Notes: generated by a model from the letters alone, not told the origin. DNA of 64,000 bases from Rhizoclosmatium globosum (GCA_002104985.1 MCGO01000073.1:1-64000); one strand, 5' to 3'. Positions 35,080 to 47,761 are shown, counted from the first letter of the stretch. Numbers and translations are program-made.

Positions 35080-36150
35080 GCCATTCGCAATTGGACTTCA
35101 GTCACTTCCTTCTGAATTCTTGAAGGTGCTATAATGCGGCTTCCCATCGACTCCATCTTCGGGAAGTAGGACTTGCTTCAAAACAGCTGTTTGCACCATA
35201 CATCTTCCACAGTTCCTCGTTTCCCCGCCGCCATTTCCAACATTTATACACTGAATCACGATGCTCCACCGTCTGGGACTTTCTTGAGATGGCTGGAATC
35301 AAATACCGGCAATGGCAGTCGTTACCATTCAGTTATCAGATTGCAATCTACCGAGAGATCATGGCGGAAGAAGATTGGGACGGCGTAGCGACATGGTAGC
35401 GGACATGGCGACGATTGGCCAAACAATCTCATGTGGTCTTTGAGATGGGATCTGTCTCGTTCAAAAGCTGTCAAACTAATGCAAGCGCTTTTGGATACCG
35501 GATTTGATCCATCGTCGAACGAAACGAGGTCACTTCGATGGGCGTGTCGGAATGGGCATTTGGAAGTTGTGGAACTGTTGTTAGGGATGAGCTGTGGATC
35601 CTGGCACGGAATCGAATATGTCCCTTCAGTTTGCTGCCGATAATGGGCATGCGGATATTGTCAGGAAGTGTTGATGGATCCTGGTGTTGATCCCACTGCG
35701 GACGATAACTTTCCGATTTGCAAGGCGTCTGAGAATGGGTATGTTGAGGTTGTCAGAGCTTTACTTGAAGATGGACGTGCAGATCCTTCTGCCAACGAAA
35801 ATCATTCGATAAGGTTGGCTTGCGAGGATGGATATTATGAAATTGTGGATCTTTGATGAATGATCCCGAGTAGATCCGTCGGTGAAGGATAATGTGGCGT
35901 TGGGTGTAGCTGCCGAATTTGGACGAACCCGTATCATACAGAGGCTATTAAAGGATTCAAGAGTGAAGCCAAGCGACTTTGACAATTATGCGCTTCGATT
36001 TGCGGTTGGGAATGGACATTTGGAAGTGGTGAAATGCTTTGGAAAGATCCTCGGACTGTTGTATCAGCGAAAGAAAAGCAAGAAATGATCAAGGTCGCAC
36101 AAGATAATCAGAAGGATGATATTGTTGAATTTCTAATGAATAATGAATGA
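35080..36150 (+). pseudogene. Broken F-box/ankyrin paralogue (copy 3)
   Basis: Opens with LQSLPSEFLKVL followed by a stop. It then reads VGLASKQLFAPYIF...FPRRHFQHLY, which aligns with VGFASKHQLAPSIF...FARRHFHHQL of the intact gene at 21263. After a stop near 35397 it shifts frame to WDLSRSKAVKLMQALL and ankyrin units (SLRWACRNGHLEVVELLL; FPICKASENGYVEVVRALLEDGRADPS; ALRFAVGNGHLEVVK), then ends with DNQKDDIVEFLMNNE. At least four frame changes or stops occur. It is closer to the intact gene than to copies 1 and 2, so it derives from a separate duplication. Confidence 0.65.
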
Positions 36151-36182
36151 CATGAGACCTTTTTCTTCTTTGTTTTGTTCTT

Positions 36183-38154
36183 ATGAAACGGTTCTTTCAC
36201 TCAACACCAAACTTGTTACGCTCCGTTGACGTCTCTTCCATTCTCGGTTCTTCGTCGATTCGGCGGCTGCGGAAAAGTTTTGACATTGAATTCGACGGCA
36301 GCGATGCATCAGCTCAAAACTATCCTCTTCAAAAACCGGTTGCCGACTTGAAAGTAGAGTTTGTCTCTGGAGATGGAAAAGGAATCTGTGTTAAAGATGG
36401 GCGCGTGTTTGTTGCTCCACTGGTTTGTTGGCAATTTAGTTATCAAGCTGGTGTTGATGCTGTGATAGGTCTTGCCTGGCGAGATTGTTACCCTCAAACC
36501 ATATGCAAATATATCCACGGTCAGTCTATGTGATCTTGTGAGGGTGCAGCAGAGCAGCCCTGACCGTGTTGACCCAAAGTGCAACAAGTTCACCAAATGC
36601 TCTTCATGTTCTTACCAGCACTGGTCTTACCCAAAGCAACTTGAGCATAAACATCAAGTCATCAAATCTCTCTTTACAGATATGGTGGAGCAAGGACTCT
36701 TGGATGAAAGTATCATCAAACCATTCCAGGAATCACCTCGGCAATACGGCGTTCGAAATAAGCTCACTCCCCACCATCCTCAAATTAAAGCAAATTCAAA
36801 GCTCGAAGCTGTTGGATTCTTGAACGAGGAAGGCAAAAGACTGTTATCGATGTAGATTATTGCCCCATTGCTACAGACGCAGTCAACGAAGGTTTACGGA
36901 GGATACGATCCGGACTAGTTGGATCTGCAAACCCGTTCATCGACTGGGATCAACGTATTTGATTCGGCAAAGCTTAAGTCCCCAAACATCAACTCAAACC
37001 AAACAACCCCTTCCACCATTCTCTGAACCACCTGCGAAAGGCGAAGTACACTCGAGAACAATGAATCTTGAAGATTTCATCAAAAGAATCAAGACAGAAC
37101 CCAATCCTCTCCGCTCACTTGATTCCTTTCAACATCCAAAATACCACTCGGACAGCAACTCAAGCTAACACCCACAACAACCATCCAACCATATCCCCCA
37201 AAGCATCTTCATCCATACCCCGTAACATCTACAAAATCCACTATACTTGACATAGTTAACGGCCACGCATTCCGAACACCATCCGACTCATTCTACCAAA
37301 ACAACTCCCACATCCTTCCATACCTCGTAACCCACATCTCCAACCAACTCACAACCCCACCTCACCTGAAAACTGATATTCTTATTGATGCCTACTGCGG
37401 CACAGGACTCTTTGCCCTCACTCAATCACACCACTTCAAAACAGTCCTTGGAATCGAACTGGACCCAACGTCCATCACGTGGGCGCGACAAAACGCAATC
37501 GACAATGGAATAGAAAACACACGGTTCCTGGCTGGAGATGTCTCTGCGCTTTTTCAGAATGTTCCGGTTCTGGTTGCACAGACGGATCCATCGATTCCAC
37601 GGGACAGGTTAGGAGAGCATGTTAGTTTGATTGTGGATCCACCAAAGACGGGATGCACGCCTGCGTTTTTGGAACAGGTTATGCGGTTGAATCCGAGAGT
37701 GATTGTTTATGTTTCGTGTAATCCTGTCACGCAGGTTCGCGATTTGTTGGCGATGCATGGGTATGCGGAGAATGGAGTTCCACCGCCTACGTTTACGGGA
37801 AGCGTTGGTGGTATGGTTCGTGGGGAGGAGGAGGCTGGGAAGGTTAATTTGGGGTTGGAGCAGAACCAGGTTTTGTATCTTGGAGGAAAGAAGATTATTC
37901 GTAGACGGGACCGGATTGAGAAAGTTGATGTTGTTGAGGTGCAGGATTTGCCGGTAGCAGAGACCATGTTTGTTTCCCCGGAGAGTGGCATTGGTAAGCA
38001 AGTGAATACGAAGGGACAGGTTGAGCCTGTAACGCTGCTGAAGGTGAAAGGTTACAAGGTGACAGAGGTCAAACCCTTCGATATGTTTCCACAATCACAT
38101 CGGACTGAAGTTGTAGTGACACTTGTTCGGGAAGATTATGTTGATGCAAAATAA
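36183..38154 (+). CDS. TRM2: tRNA (uracil-5-)-methyltransferase, TRM2/TrmA family
   Basis: Makes m5U54 in the T-loop of tRNA using SAM. Intron 36423-36468 joins VAPL to VLPGEIV. Features: Fe-S-type cluster spacing C-x5-C-x2-C (CNKFTKCSSC); YGVRNKLTPHH; DVDYCPIATDAVNEGL; FYQNN; the SAM-binding DAYCGTGLFAL; VDPPKTGCTP; and YVSCNPVTQVRDL with the catalytic Cys. The N-terminus starts MKRFFHSTPNLLRS, compatible with mitochondrial import. The frame steps at AAAA (36835-36838, one A short), at GCAAACCC near 36927 and between 37168 and 37237. Each is resolved by one base. About 640 residues, as in fungal TRM2. All catalytic motifs are intact, so sequence error is the likelier reading. Confidence 0.85.
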
Positions 38155-38201
38155 AGAGCAGGCGTTTATTTAGCGCGAGAAGAAGATAACTGAAACTTGA
38201 T

Positions 38202-39668
38202 TTACTTTCCAACGTAAGCAGCCTTGACAAACTTGGCAATGGTCTGCAGCTGAATGTTGGAAGTTCCCTCATAAATAGCACCAATACGAGAATCTCTGTA
38301 GAACTTCTCAATTGGGAATTCTCTTGTGAATCCGACTCCTCCAACCCATTCAATGGCCTTGGATGACGCACGCTCAGCAACCTGGGATGAGTAAAGCTTG
38401 GCCATAGCAGCTTGCTTGACCTAAAATTGGAATGTTAGGAGCCACTTACAACATAGTCTTGATAACACTCACGAAGTCTTTGCCCTCCTCCTTCAGTCGG
38501 GCCGCGTTGTAAGTCAACATTCTGGCAGCCTCAATCTCAGTGGCAATTTGGGCGTACTGGAACTGCATTCCCTGGAAATCACCAATAAATGAACCAAACT
38601 GCTTTCGCTGGAACATGTATGGCAAAGCCTCATCCACAGCACCTTGAGCGAGTCCAATCATTTGCGCCGCAATACCAATACGACCCTCGTTCAAAATCTC
38701 AATAGCATACTTGTATCCCTTTCCAATGTCACCCAAGATGTTCTCGGCTGGGACCTTGATGTCATCAAAGGAAAGACCACAGGTGGATGAAGCCCTGATA
38801 CCGAGCTTGATTTCCTTCTTTGCAATCTTGACGCCGTCAGCACGGTCGACAATGAAACATGTGATTCCCTTGTATCCCTTGGATGGGTCCACGTTGGCAA
38901 AGACGAGGAAGATGTCGGCTTCGTAGGAGTTTGTAATCCACATTTTGGAGCCGTTGAGGATGTAGTAGTCGCCTTGCTTTTCGGCGCGGGTTTGGAGGGC
39001 GAACGCGTCAGATCCTGAACCAGCTTCTGAGAGACAGAAGCATCCGACAGTGTCTGTTGCGAGACGGGGAAGGTATTTCTCCTTTTGGGCTTCAGTTGCG
39101 TATTTGTTGAAGAGAGTGGCAACGAGGGTGTTTTGAACGTCACAGACGACAGACACACTTGGGTCCACCTTGGCAAGTTCTGGTTGGGTTGTCATTATTC
39201 AGTGAAATCCCTCGGAATTATACTCTGATAATGAACACACCTTCAATCGTCAACACAGCAGACATGAACGAAGACTCAGCACCGCCATATTTGGATTCAG
39301 TTTCAATCGCCATCAATCCTTGGTCGAACAAGGCTGGAAAATAGCTGAATAGTCAGTTTTGCGATTCTATTCCAGCTTTGCATCGAGGCGCAACGTACCC
39401 TTCAACACTGACTTGTCCAACAACTCAGCCTCGTCCATGGCTCTCACTTTTGGGCGAACGACTTCATTGGCAAACTTGGCAACTGCGAATAAGGCCGGAT
39501 TAATAATGTACGTAGTTTTGCAGTTTTTATAGTACCAGAATCACGAAGGAGAGTCTCTTCATCAGAGAGAGTGTAAAGCGACGAAAGAGTGGCTTCGTGT
39601 CTGACTCCTCCAAAGCGGAACGAGGTTGTTGCAGCCCGGGTGATGGAGCGGGTGGCAAGGCGGAACAT
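38202..39668 (-). CDS. Short/branched-chain acyl-CoA dehydrogenase, mitochondrial
   Basis: FAD enzyme for the first step of short or 2-methyl-branched acyl-CoA oxidation, passing electrons to ETF. Exons 39668-39536, 39482-39399, 39333-39241, 39179-38473 and 38420-38202 give 411 residues with no remainder. The first 30 residues ([17 protein letters not shown]) are Arg/Ser-rich, a typical mitochondrial presequence. Motifs: [36 protein letters not shown]; and [16 protein letters not shown], where the Glu is the catalytic base. The position of this Glu in the C-terminal helix matches SCAD/ACADSB rather than isovaleryl-CoA dehydrogenase. The gene is intact. Substrate range is inferred from family resemblance. 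Confidence 0.88.
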
Positions 39669-39863
39669 TTTTTGGAGGTGAGTTTTTTGGCAGCGAAAGA
39701 CGTGTGCCACATGGGGTAGTACCCTCGTGCTATGTTATCTTCAGATCCGTTTTCTGTTCAGAACGAGTTTATTGTTGTATCAATTATCTCACACGTTCTT
39801 AATATTCCCTTCATCCATGGGAAACCCCATTCCCACCATCAACAACATCGGAAAGTATGCAAT

Positions 39864-41109
39864 TTAGCTGAGGATATCGTTAAATGGCCTCATTGGCAAT
39901 TTCAATCCAGGCAACAGTGGTCCTGATAAAACCATCGCCTCGATATATTTGGTTGCTTCCACTTTAGGCGGTTTGTTGACGAGAACTGACTTTAAGAGCG
40001 CGTGAATGTTCTCTGAAGACAGATTTAGTAAACATACTGCGAATGTATCGATAGCCGTTTACCATGGATTTGTTGGTCGCTCCATTCTGTTTGGCAGATG
40101 TCTGAAAGAAATCCAATTTTCAGTTGAACAGTCCTGACTTTGCAATGACTACAAACCCATTGTAACGATTCCCTGGGAATCTGCGGAGAACTTTGTTACT
40201 GACTTGATAGAGTTGATCATTCCAGCAATATCATCAGACACGGTTCCTCTTCCAGGACTTGGCATCAAACCTACGGAAGATTTAAATATCAGAAAATATA
40301 TCACATCTTTCGAGAAACATACCCTTTGGACCGAGGAACTTGGCAATTTTGAGAACGATTGGGAACATTTCCTTGGTCGCGAGACAACGGTCAAACACCA
40401 GTTCTCCCTTTTCGATCTACGCACGCACATTGAAATTCAATTCGATCAATTCACGAAGATTCAGGTTGTCCCCAAAAACCAAAACCCTCACCTTCTCCAA
40501 CAACTCTTCTCCTCCAACAATCTGTGCACCAAGCCTTGTAGCCTCCTCCGCATGCTTTCCCTACACACACAAAATGCAATAGATGAGTTCTTCTTCAGAT
40601 TCCACAGTTTCCTGATATTCAAACTCACAGTTGCAAAGACCAACAACTTCTCCGATAAGCCTGCCCCATCAGCAAGAGAAGCAGTATCAACGACATGCGG
40701 CAAAGAAACATCGCCACGAATTGGTTTTGAGCCTTCTTCAGGCTTTGGACAGAGAATGTGGATGGATAGAGTTTTGTTTTCGCTCATTGAGTACATCTGA
40801 TGATTGATTCGACATTAGACATCAATACAGAGTGATTCGAATGGATTCGCCGAGATCAGTAAGATAGATTCGTTCGTTCTTGCTATGGGAGTCTGCAGGA
40901 TGGGGTAAAGAAGGTAGCTTACACGCAAGGCAGCCATGGCATCCGACAGCGTAACATTCGTTTGGTTTTCGACATCTCGCAGTGCTTTCTTCTGTTTGTT
41001 GTATAGTTTTCTGTCGTAGGCTCTGACTGAGGACCAGAGGAAGGGTGTTTGCTTCCGTGATGAAGGAGAAGTTAGCTTTCCCTGCACATCCAACAATCAG
41101 ATGTCGCAT
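39864..41109 (-). CDS. Mitochondrial large-subunit ribosomal protein uL1m
   Basis: Seven exons: 41109-40923, 40796-40629, 40560-40492, 40416-40323, 40270-40157, 40101-40063 and 40012-39864. Key motifs of the L1 family appear in order: VTLSDAMAALR; LVFATGKHAEEATRLGAQIVGGEELLEKI; KFLGPKGLMPSPGRGTV; and the C-terminal QQIHENIHALLKSVLVNKP. The N-terminus (MRHLIVGCAG... plus SSRKQTPFLWSSVRAYDRK) is basic and suited to mitochondrial import, but needs one base less in the GGG near 41085 to be continuous, giving 272 residues. The 39-nt exon 6 is a microexon. The gene is divergent from PEX6, with about 90 bases between the starts. Confidence 0.82.
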
Positions 41110-41198
41110 GAATGAATACCTTTGCGGCAATAGACGAGACTGGAGCTCTGACAAGGAAACGAGAAGCAATCATTTGTGGAAGAAAGGGAAAAGAGAAA

Positions 41199-44100
41199 AT
41201 GCCAACTTCTACTCAAGTTGCCTTTTCAAACGCAGTAGCATTCACTGAGTGTTTTGTGGCAGTGGAAAGCGATGAACAAGTTAACGTGTTTGAGAAGGGT
41301 AGCGTGTATTCATCATTGTCTCTGTTAATGCTGATTAATGACCTCCTCCACCTTGCAGCTATTACCTCAATCATTGCATCCCTTACAGCTTCGCAAACTG
41401 TCTTATCAACTGGCAAAACCTTCTCTCTTTCAATCAATGGCACTCAGATATCCTTCACTGTCACTGCATCTGCACCTGTCCTTCATGGAATTCTTTCCCC
41501 AAGCACAAGGGTTGTGGCATCAGTTGATCCAACAGCTTTCGTAAAGAACACCCAGACGCTTCCTCAACAATCAAATGATTCTCTTCTTGAACAAATCGAA
41601 CGTGTCATGTTTTCGCCTCTGATTTGGGACTTGTCGCTTGGGAAATCTCAGCCTCGCGTTTCAGTTGCAGCCCATGTGTTGTCAAACAAACTGCTCAACG
41701 TTAATGAAGCTATTGATGATGAATCAATATTGATTGTTAATTCGGACTTTTTGCTGGAAGTTGGTGTCACGAATGGAGTATTTGTTCAGGTTATGAATGA
41801 ATCTGATTCCTCGAAATCAAGGCTTTGTCGAATTCATGTCTCTGATTCTCATTCTTCTGATGCATTCTCGTGTTTTCTTCCACCGGTTTCATATTTCAAT
41901 CTTGGCCTCTCTGCAGAATCAAACAAGGTCATTATTCAACGCATATCGGCCGATATGAAAGAGTCTCAAATTCCTCGTGCGAATCAGCTGAACATTGCGA
42001 GAGTCTCAGGGCCATTTACAAACCACAAAAAGTATTTGGATCTGTGTTTGGATGCTCTCGGAGACTGGTTTTTGTATACTCAAAGAATTGTAACGAAAGG
42101 AGACATCATTTGCATTCCCATCAACGGTATGATTCTATTCAATGGAAATTCGACCTAATATTGCCTTATATTGCTTTAGAATTTGTGGCAGATGTCAAGA
42201 ATGAGTTTTATTGTGACGAAGATTTGGACATCCGGGATGATATTGAGTGAGGCGATAAGCGTCTGAGGTTATATTTCTAATGTATTCTCTAGCGAGGCCA
42301 TTTCTGATCCTTTCAAGGCCCTCTCTTACTTCAAAGTCCTTGATATCACCTCCGATGGTGCAAGTGACACCAACACTAGCTTACCATCCTATGTTGTGAC
42401 AGCAGATACGCGCATAACTCAATCAGGAGCCATTAATTCGCTGCTACCAAAACAAGTCAACTCGTTCTACGAAATTCGTACGTTTTTTATTATTCTCGCC
42501 CCATCTAAATCTTCCTTTTATCTGGATTCCAGAAACGCCTACCTGGCCAACGCCGACGCCAGACCCAACAGACCCACATTCGACGCTTCTTGAGATACTA
42601 GCCACCTACTTTCATCCTTCTTCAAACCTACCAGACTGTACCCTCTGCGTTTCAGCTCCACATGGCTCTGGAAAAGTTAGCCTTCTCACAACTGTAACAG
42701 ATACTCTCGGAATCAATATGTATGTTGTGGATTGCTTCAACTTGAATATGGAGACAAGTGCTAGTACTGCATTCACGACGTTAGAGGTTCATTTTGAGAA
42801 AGCTGTTGCAATGGCGCCATGTGTTTTTGTTATGAAGAATGTGGATGCAGTTGTTGGAGGCGGAGTCGCTGAGAAGAAGGAGCAGAATGGTTTGTTCATT
42901 GGTTCTAGAGCAACTTGATACTTATTTAGTTCTACAGCTCTATCAACTCTTTTTGTGGACTTCTTGAAAAAGAAGGTGCAGATTGGAACTCAGGTTGCTG
43001 TTGTGGCGACAACAGCTGACGCGGAAAAACTCCCAAAAGAAGTGCAAGGCTGCTTTGACTATGAAATCGTGTTACCAGTGGCGCCAGATGTTTTGCGTAC
43101 AAAGATTGTTGCAGACTTGACCAATCGGGTTGCCTTGTCGAACGATATCGACAGAAAAAAGCTTTCCATTCAAACTTCTGGACTTGTACCCGCTGACTTG
43201 GTCAGCTTGGTTGCAAGGGCTTTGTCTATTACTGTTGACGGTGTTTCGGACTTGTGAGTTTGGTTGCAAATAATCAACGTGGAGACTAATATGAATATTG
43301 TAGGACGAAAGAAAAAGACGGGAAGACAACGGAAGTCGATATCGCTAAATCGACGCTCGTACTTTCCAGTGCCGACTTTGAAAAAGCGCTTTCGTTCACC
43401 AAAAAGACTCAAGCTGATACAATTGGAGCACCATCCATCCCCAATGTGACTTGTGAGTTTCTTCACCTAAAGTAATTGTTTCAATTTGGATCTTATTGAG
43501 AACAACAGGGGACGATATTGGTGGTCTCTCTCACATTCGCGACGCAATCAACGACACGATCCAACTCCCTCTTTCCCGGCCAGACCTGTTCTCAAGCGGT
43601 ACAAAGAAACGGTCCGGAATCCTTCTCTTTGGACCGCCAGGGACCGGAAAGACTCTGATTGCAAAAGCGGTTGCAACTACCTTCTCCCTCAACTTCCTCT
43701 CCGTCAAGGGTCCTGAATTACTCAACATGTACATTGGAGAATCAGAAGCAAACGTGCGAAGAATCTTTACGCAGGCGCGAAACGCGAAACCTTGTGTCAT
43801 CTTTTTCGATGAATTGGATTCCGTTGCACCGAAGCGTGGAGACAAGGGGGACAGCAGTGGTGGTGTCATGGACCGTATTGTCAGCCAGTTGCTGGCGGAG
43901 TTGGATAACGTTGGAAGTACTGGTGGAGACGTGTTTGTGATTGGAGCTACGAACCGTCCTGATTTGTTGGACAGCGCGTTACTACGGCCAGGTCGATTCG
44001 ATAAGATGCTGTATTTGGGTGTAAGCGAAGAGAAGGCGAAGCAGGTTTCTGTAATGCAGGCTTTGACGAGAAAGTGAGTTTCTGTTGTTATGGGTAATGA

Positions 44101-44524
44101 CTTAACTCAAACTAAACCAGGTTTGTGCTCGAACCTGGATTGGACCTTTCACGCGTTGCAGATCGGATGCCTTCCCACTTAACTGGTGCAGACTTGTACG
44201 CATTGTGTTCTGATGCTATGCTCAAAGCTATTTCACGAACTATTGGAGTAGTGGACAAGAAATATGGTAATTTTATTCGATGCCTTGTTGTTGACTTGTT
44301 CTAAATACATGTATTGTTCAGCTGAGTTCAACGAGACATCAAGAAAACCACAAGGGCTGCAACCAATTCCAATGATTGACTTCCTTGAATCGATCGCGAA
44401 GCCGGAACATAAGTCCGTAGTGGTTGGAGAACAAGACTTTTTCGCTGCATTAGATGAACTGAAACCATCGTTGACTCCTGCTGATTTGGCACACTATGCT
44501 CATTTACAGGATAAATTCAAATAA
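41199..44524 (+). CDS. PEX6: Peroxisomal biogenesis AAA ATPase PEX6
   Basis: With PEX1, PEX6 extracts ubiquitinated PEX5 from the peroxisome membrane. Ten exons; introns 41299-41358, 42127-42179, 42247-42292, 42478-42532, 42890-42937, 43254-43303, 43453-43508, 44074-44120 and 44267-44321; 951 residues with no remainder. D1 is degenerate, as in the family: Walker [10 protein letters not shown] and a Walker B-like CVFVMKNVD without acidic pair. D2 is complete: [39 protein letters not shown] and [10 protein letters not shown] chose the ATG at 41199, because an in-frame ATG at 41112 would overlap the divergent uL1m start. The first intron is stopless and in frame. The 3' end is tandemly duplicated. 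Confidence 0.92.
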
Positions 44525-44666
44525 ATTTTATCGCGAAGCCGGAACATAAGTCCGTAGTGGTTGGAGAACAAGACTTTTTCGCTGCATTAGATGAACTGAA
44601 ACCATCGTTGACTCCTGCTGATTTGGCACACTATGCTCATTTACAGGATAAATTCAAATAAATTTT
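44394..44666 (+). repeat. 137-bp perfect tandem duplication of the PEX6 3' end
   Basis: Bases 44394-44529 (last 43 codons of PEX6, stop and AATAAATTTT) are repeated at 44531-44666 with a 137-base period and no difference that I can see. The second copy lies after the stop, so PEX6 is not changed. Either a very recent duplication or an assembly artefact. Confidence 0.9.
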
Positions 44667-44848
44667 GAAAGTATGGAATGTCTGGAATGTCTGGAATCCT
44701 TTCGATTCTGATTTGATTATTGTTTGCAACAGAAAAAATGTTATATATCAGAGTGAAGTGGCATCTATAGAGCATGGTAGACAATAGGAATATCTGAATA
44801 AATTGTACAAGTCAGCACACCCATTCCCATTGTTGACAATTTCTATGC

Positions 44849-46387
44849 ATGATGAAAACACATCGTAAAGCTCCCGCCTCCTTCCGCACTTCCCGCGGTG
44901 CTATCGCACTTCTAGGACTATCAATTTTATCTATCGTTCGAATATTAACATATCGTTGGGGCTCGATCAGGCTGAAATCGTCGAATGTTGATTCTCTGCA
45001 CAATAATGCTGACAAGGAATGGGTCGACTTCCTCTATGGACCTCATACAAATCTTAATTTGACGCATGGATACGATGCGAAATCTTCGATAGCTTGTGGA
45101 GGGCAGAGTTTGACAGCTCTCAGTGACAGACAAAACAGTCCAGGCTTTTGGACTTTGACACAACATGAAGGAGGATTCATGATACAGCCTAAAAACGCCA
45201 GTTTACTGCCATGCCCATATTTGAGCAATATATCATTTTCAGTCACGCTTGAAAACTGCACAACGGATCCCATATTTCATTTTCCGCTCGGGAACGCGGT
45301 TGCAAACAGACATATACCAGGATCATATCATATTTATGCATCTTTAAGTCTGAACAGATACTTGCCTGAGAGGAAGTACATTCTGACTGCAGAATTAACT
45401 GAGACTAAAGTCAGCACTAAGCCAGGTATGCTTATTCACGGGGTTTCCAATGTCTTAATACCCTCTGTTAACTCGATTTAATTAGGCCATACAATTCCTC
45501 CTCTAAAACTCGAATCCCAAAGATTCGAACTGAAAAATCAAGGGATAAAGGAAAAGCACCTTTGTGCCGCCCACCAATTGGAGGCTCTTCGTGCATACCG
45601 CGATAGTAATTCATTGGTTTTAGCCGACTGTGATATTCCAAACTATGCTACGAAGGACCTCCTCTATCACCACCCAGGCAAACAACATCAATGGATTCAT
45701 ATGGTGGGGAGCTCCGACACAAGAAAAAGCTTTCAACGACTAGTGTACCATAAGTTGAACTTGACGAAATGCTATCGGTCCAAAAACAACCCTTATGGTT
45801 CAGAAATATGCACGTTTCCTCTCAACGCGACAACACCACCAATACATGGCATCTCCTTTGCTGTATTTTCACATTATAATCAATGGAAGCCCCTTTCCAA
45901 TGAAACATACTATCAAAAAGCATTCATCGGGTGGACGTTATCACGTCTCTGGGGGCAAGAACCATTCTCAGCATTTCTTCCACCACGACGATACCCCAAA
46001 GACAGATTTCTTCGGTCTCGTATTGAATATACTCAACGAGGTCCCATCAGAACAATTGTTGGCGTCGGGACTCAATATGATCGTCACATTCCACTCGAAA
46101 TTAAACACATTATGAACGTAACTTTCGAGCATATATATCGACAGGACGAGAAGGCATGGTACTGGGAGACTGCGCGATTTGTGACTGGCGCGTATAAGAA
46201 GGAAGGAAGAGGTGCTGTTCTGAATCAAGTTGTAAAAGAGGCATGTAAGCAGGTGCAGATCAAGTTTTTGGATTTGACTGGGGTTGGAACGGCATGGGGA
46301 ACCAAGAAAATTGTGGGAAATGAAGATGACACGGTGTACGATCGAATAGCGGATTTGTATTTGTATGATTTGGGATTCCGCATTTAA
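44849..46387 (+). CDS. Type II membrane (Golgi-type) protein, unknown
   Basis: Two exons, 44849-45425 and 45486-46387, give 492 residues. A short basic N-terminus is followed by one hydrophobic anchor (GAIALLGLSILSIVRIL, residues 17-34), then a lumenal-looking region with several N-x-S/T sites and paired cysteines. Segments LVLADCDIPNYATKDLL, HMVGSSDTRKSF and TIVGVGTQYDRHIPLEI hint at an SGNH/GDS-like or glycan-modifying fold like plant TBL/CAS1-type O-acetyltransferases, but this is a weak resemblance that I would not name as function. The gene is intact. Confidence 0.6.
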
Positions 46388-46812
46388 AAGGAAACGAACG
46401 AAACAAAAAGAACGATCTAATCCGCGTTTTTCATATATTATTTTTTGATGTATTGGCGACGACAAACACCTGTGACGACTACGCCACAACCGAGTCTGAA
46501 GGAGAGGAGTACGATGAAACCGAAAGTTACGACAGTCTCCGGATCCAACCCCCAATGCGATTGAGGCGTAGCACCCTGCATCTGAGTTTGAGTTTACCCT
46601 TCATTATATATTAAGCTGACAGAATATCAGTCTTGGAATGCTCTTTGCAATTTGGGGGAAGTCGAATCACCCCAAAACTTTGACAAGCTTGTTACTTGTT
46701 CATGCGCCAAACTCGAAGATAACCTTTATACCAAAATCGAAACAACAATGTCTGTACTCTATCCAAACTAGCCTGTACAATTTCTCGGGGATGCAAAAAA
46801 AATTCGCTGGAA
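46388..46812. other. Intergenic, no clear gene
   Basis: 3' region of the type II membrane protein gene. Both strands have only short readings. Confidence 0.4.
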
Positions 46813-47016
46813 ATGAACGTACGCTTTCGCGTATTGAACCAGCGGGATGTGGAAATCGCCGTTGAAGGTTTACAAGTGGATGTGGAATCTGAGTTGGCCT
46901 CTGGATGGGAACAGGACTTGATTGATAAGACTGTTAATGTGCGCAAGAGACAGTTTGTCTTGATTGAGCCTGCTACAAAGGGTTTGGAAGCAGAGGAGTT
47001 AATGTGGGAAATGTAA
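46813..47016 (+). CDS. Possible small protein, 67 residues
   Basis: An ATG-started reading gives an acidic, well-composed 67-residue protein (balanced Val/Glu/Leu, ends EELMWEM). Its codon use looks like the neighbours', but there is no recognised family and no splice support. It could be the last exon of a gene whose upstream part I cannot see. Confidence 0.3.
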   Translation: MNVRFRVLNQRDVEIAVEGLQVDVESELASGWEQDLIDKTVNVRKRQFVLIEPATKGLEAEELMWEM

Positions 47017-47130
47017 CTCAGTATTATACGGAATGAAGAAATATGCCTTCCGTTTTCGTTGCTATCACATCTTAATGGAGAGAATTTATAGTAGCAAGGA
47101 TTGTTGTTATTATTGGACATTCAAGAACAA

Positions 47131-47212
47131 GACAACGTGGCCGGGCGGTTAAGGCGATAGACTAGAAATCTATTACTCTCTGAGTGCGCAGGTTCAAGTC
47201 CTGCCGTTGTCG
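47131..47212 (+). tRNA. tRNA-Ser(AGA)
   Basis: 82 bases. The acceptor stem GACAACG pairs with CGTTGTC, followed by the discriminator G. The anticodon arm ATAGA/TCTAT encloses CTAGAAA with anticodon AGA at 47164-47166. A long variable arm, typical of Ser, and a T-loop GGTTCAAGTCC are present. No intron. Confidence 0.93.
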
Positions 47213-47761
47213 TCTCTTTTCATCCTTGTTGTTTGGTGGTTGGTGTGTGGTGCGGGTGTTTGTTGTGGCTGGAGATAGAACGAGTACCAAATGGAATTCA
47301 ACGCGTCCAATTTTTCTGTTGTACGCACGCACAAGATGTAGTTTATACATGACTGCATGCAAAATTCTGCAGCGTTAGGCTTCCACTCGCACCAACTCAC
47401 AATACACCAACATCCCAAACACTAAAAGGCAGTTGCGAGAGGTGGTGAATAAGTTGTAAACAGTCAATAATATTTCCGAAAACCCGGAATTTCGGGATTT
47501 CTTCACTTTTCTTATTCATCAATTATATATTAATGATAAACGATAAACACGGCTCTTCCTTCAAGCTCCTTTTTTTTGACTTTATTACTACGAATCCGCT
47601 TCAAACCCCCTTCAATTCTTTTCAACCAGAGTCACCTCTTTTTCTACTTCATCAATCAATTTCTATTTCACGCGTAATTCAAGAGAGTTTAATGCTAGAA
47701 GATATTGGTGCATCAACCTTTCTTCACTTCCCAGTCATCAAAAACAAGCAACAAAAATATA
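47213..47761. other. Intergenic, no clear gene
   Basis: Sequence after the tRNA has short readings on both strands without motif or splice support. A GAAAACCCGGAATTTCGGGATTTC inverted stretch near 47477-47500 (CCCGGAATTTCGGG) could form a short hairpin. Confidence 0.4.
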
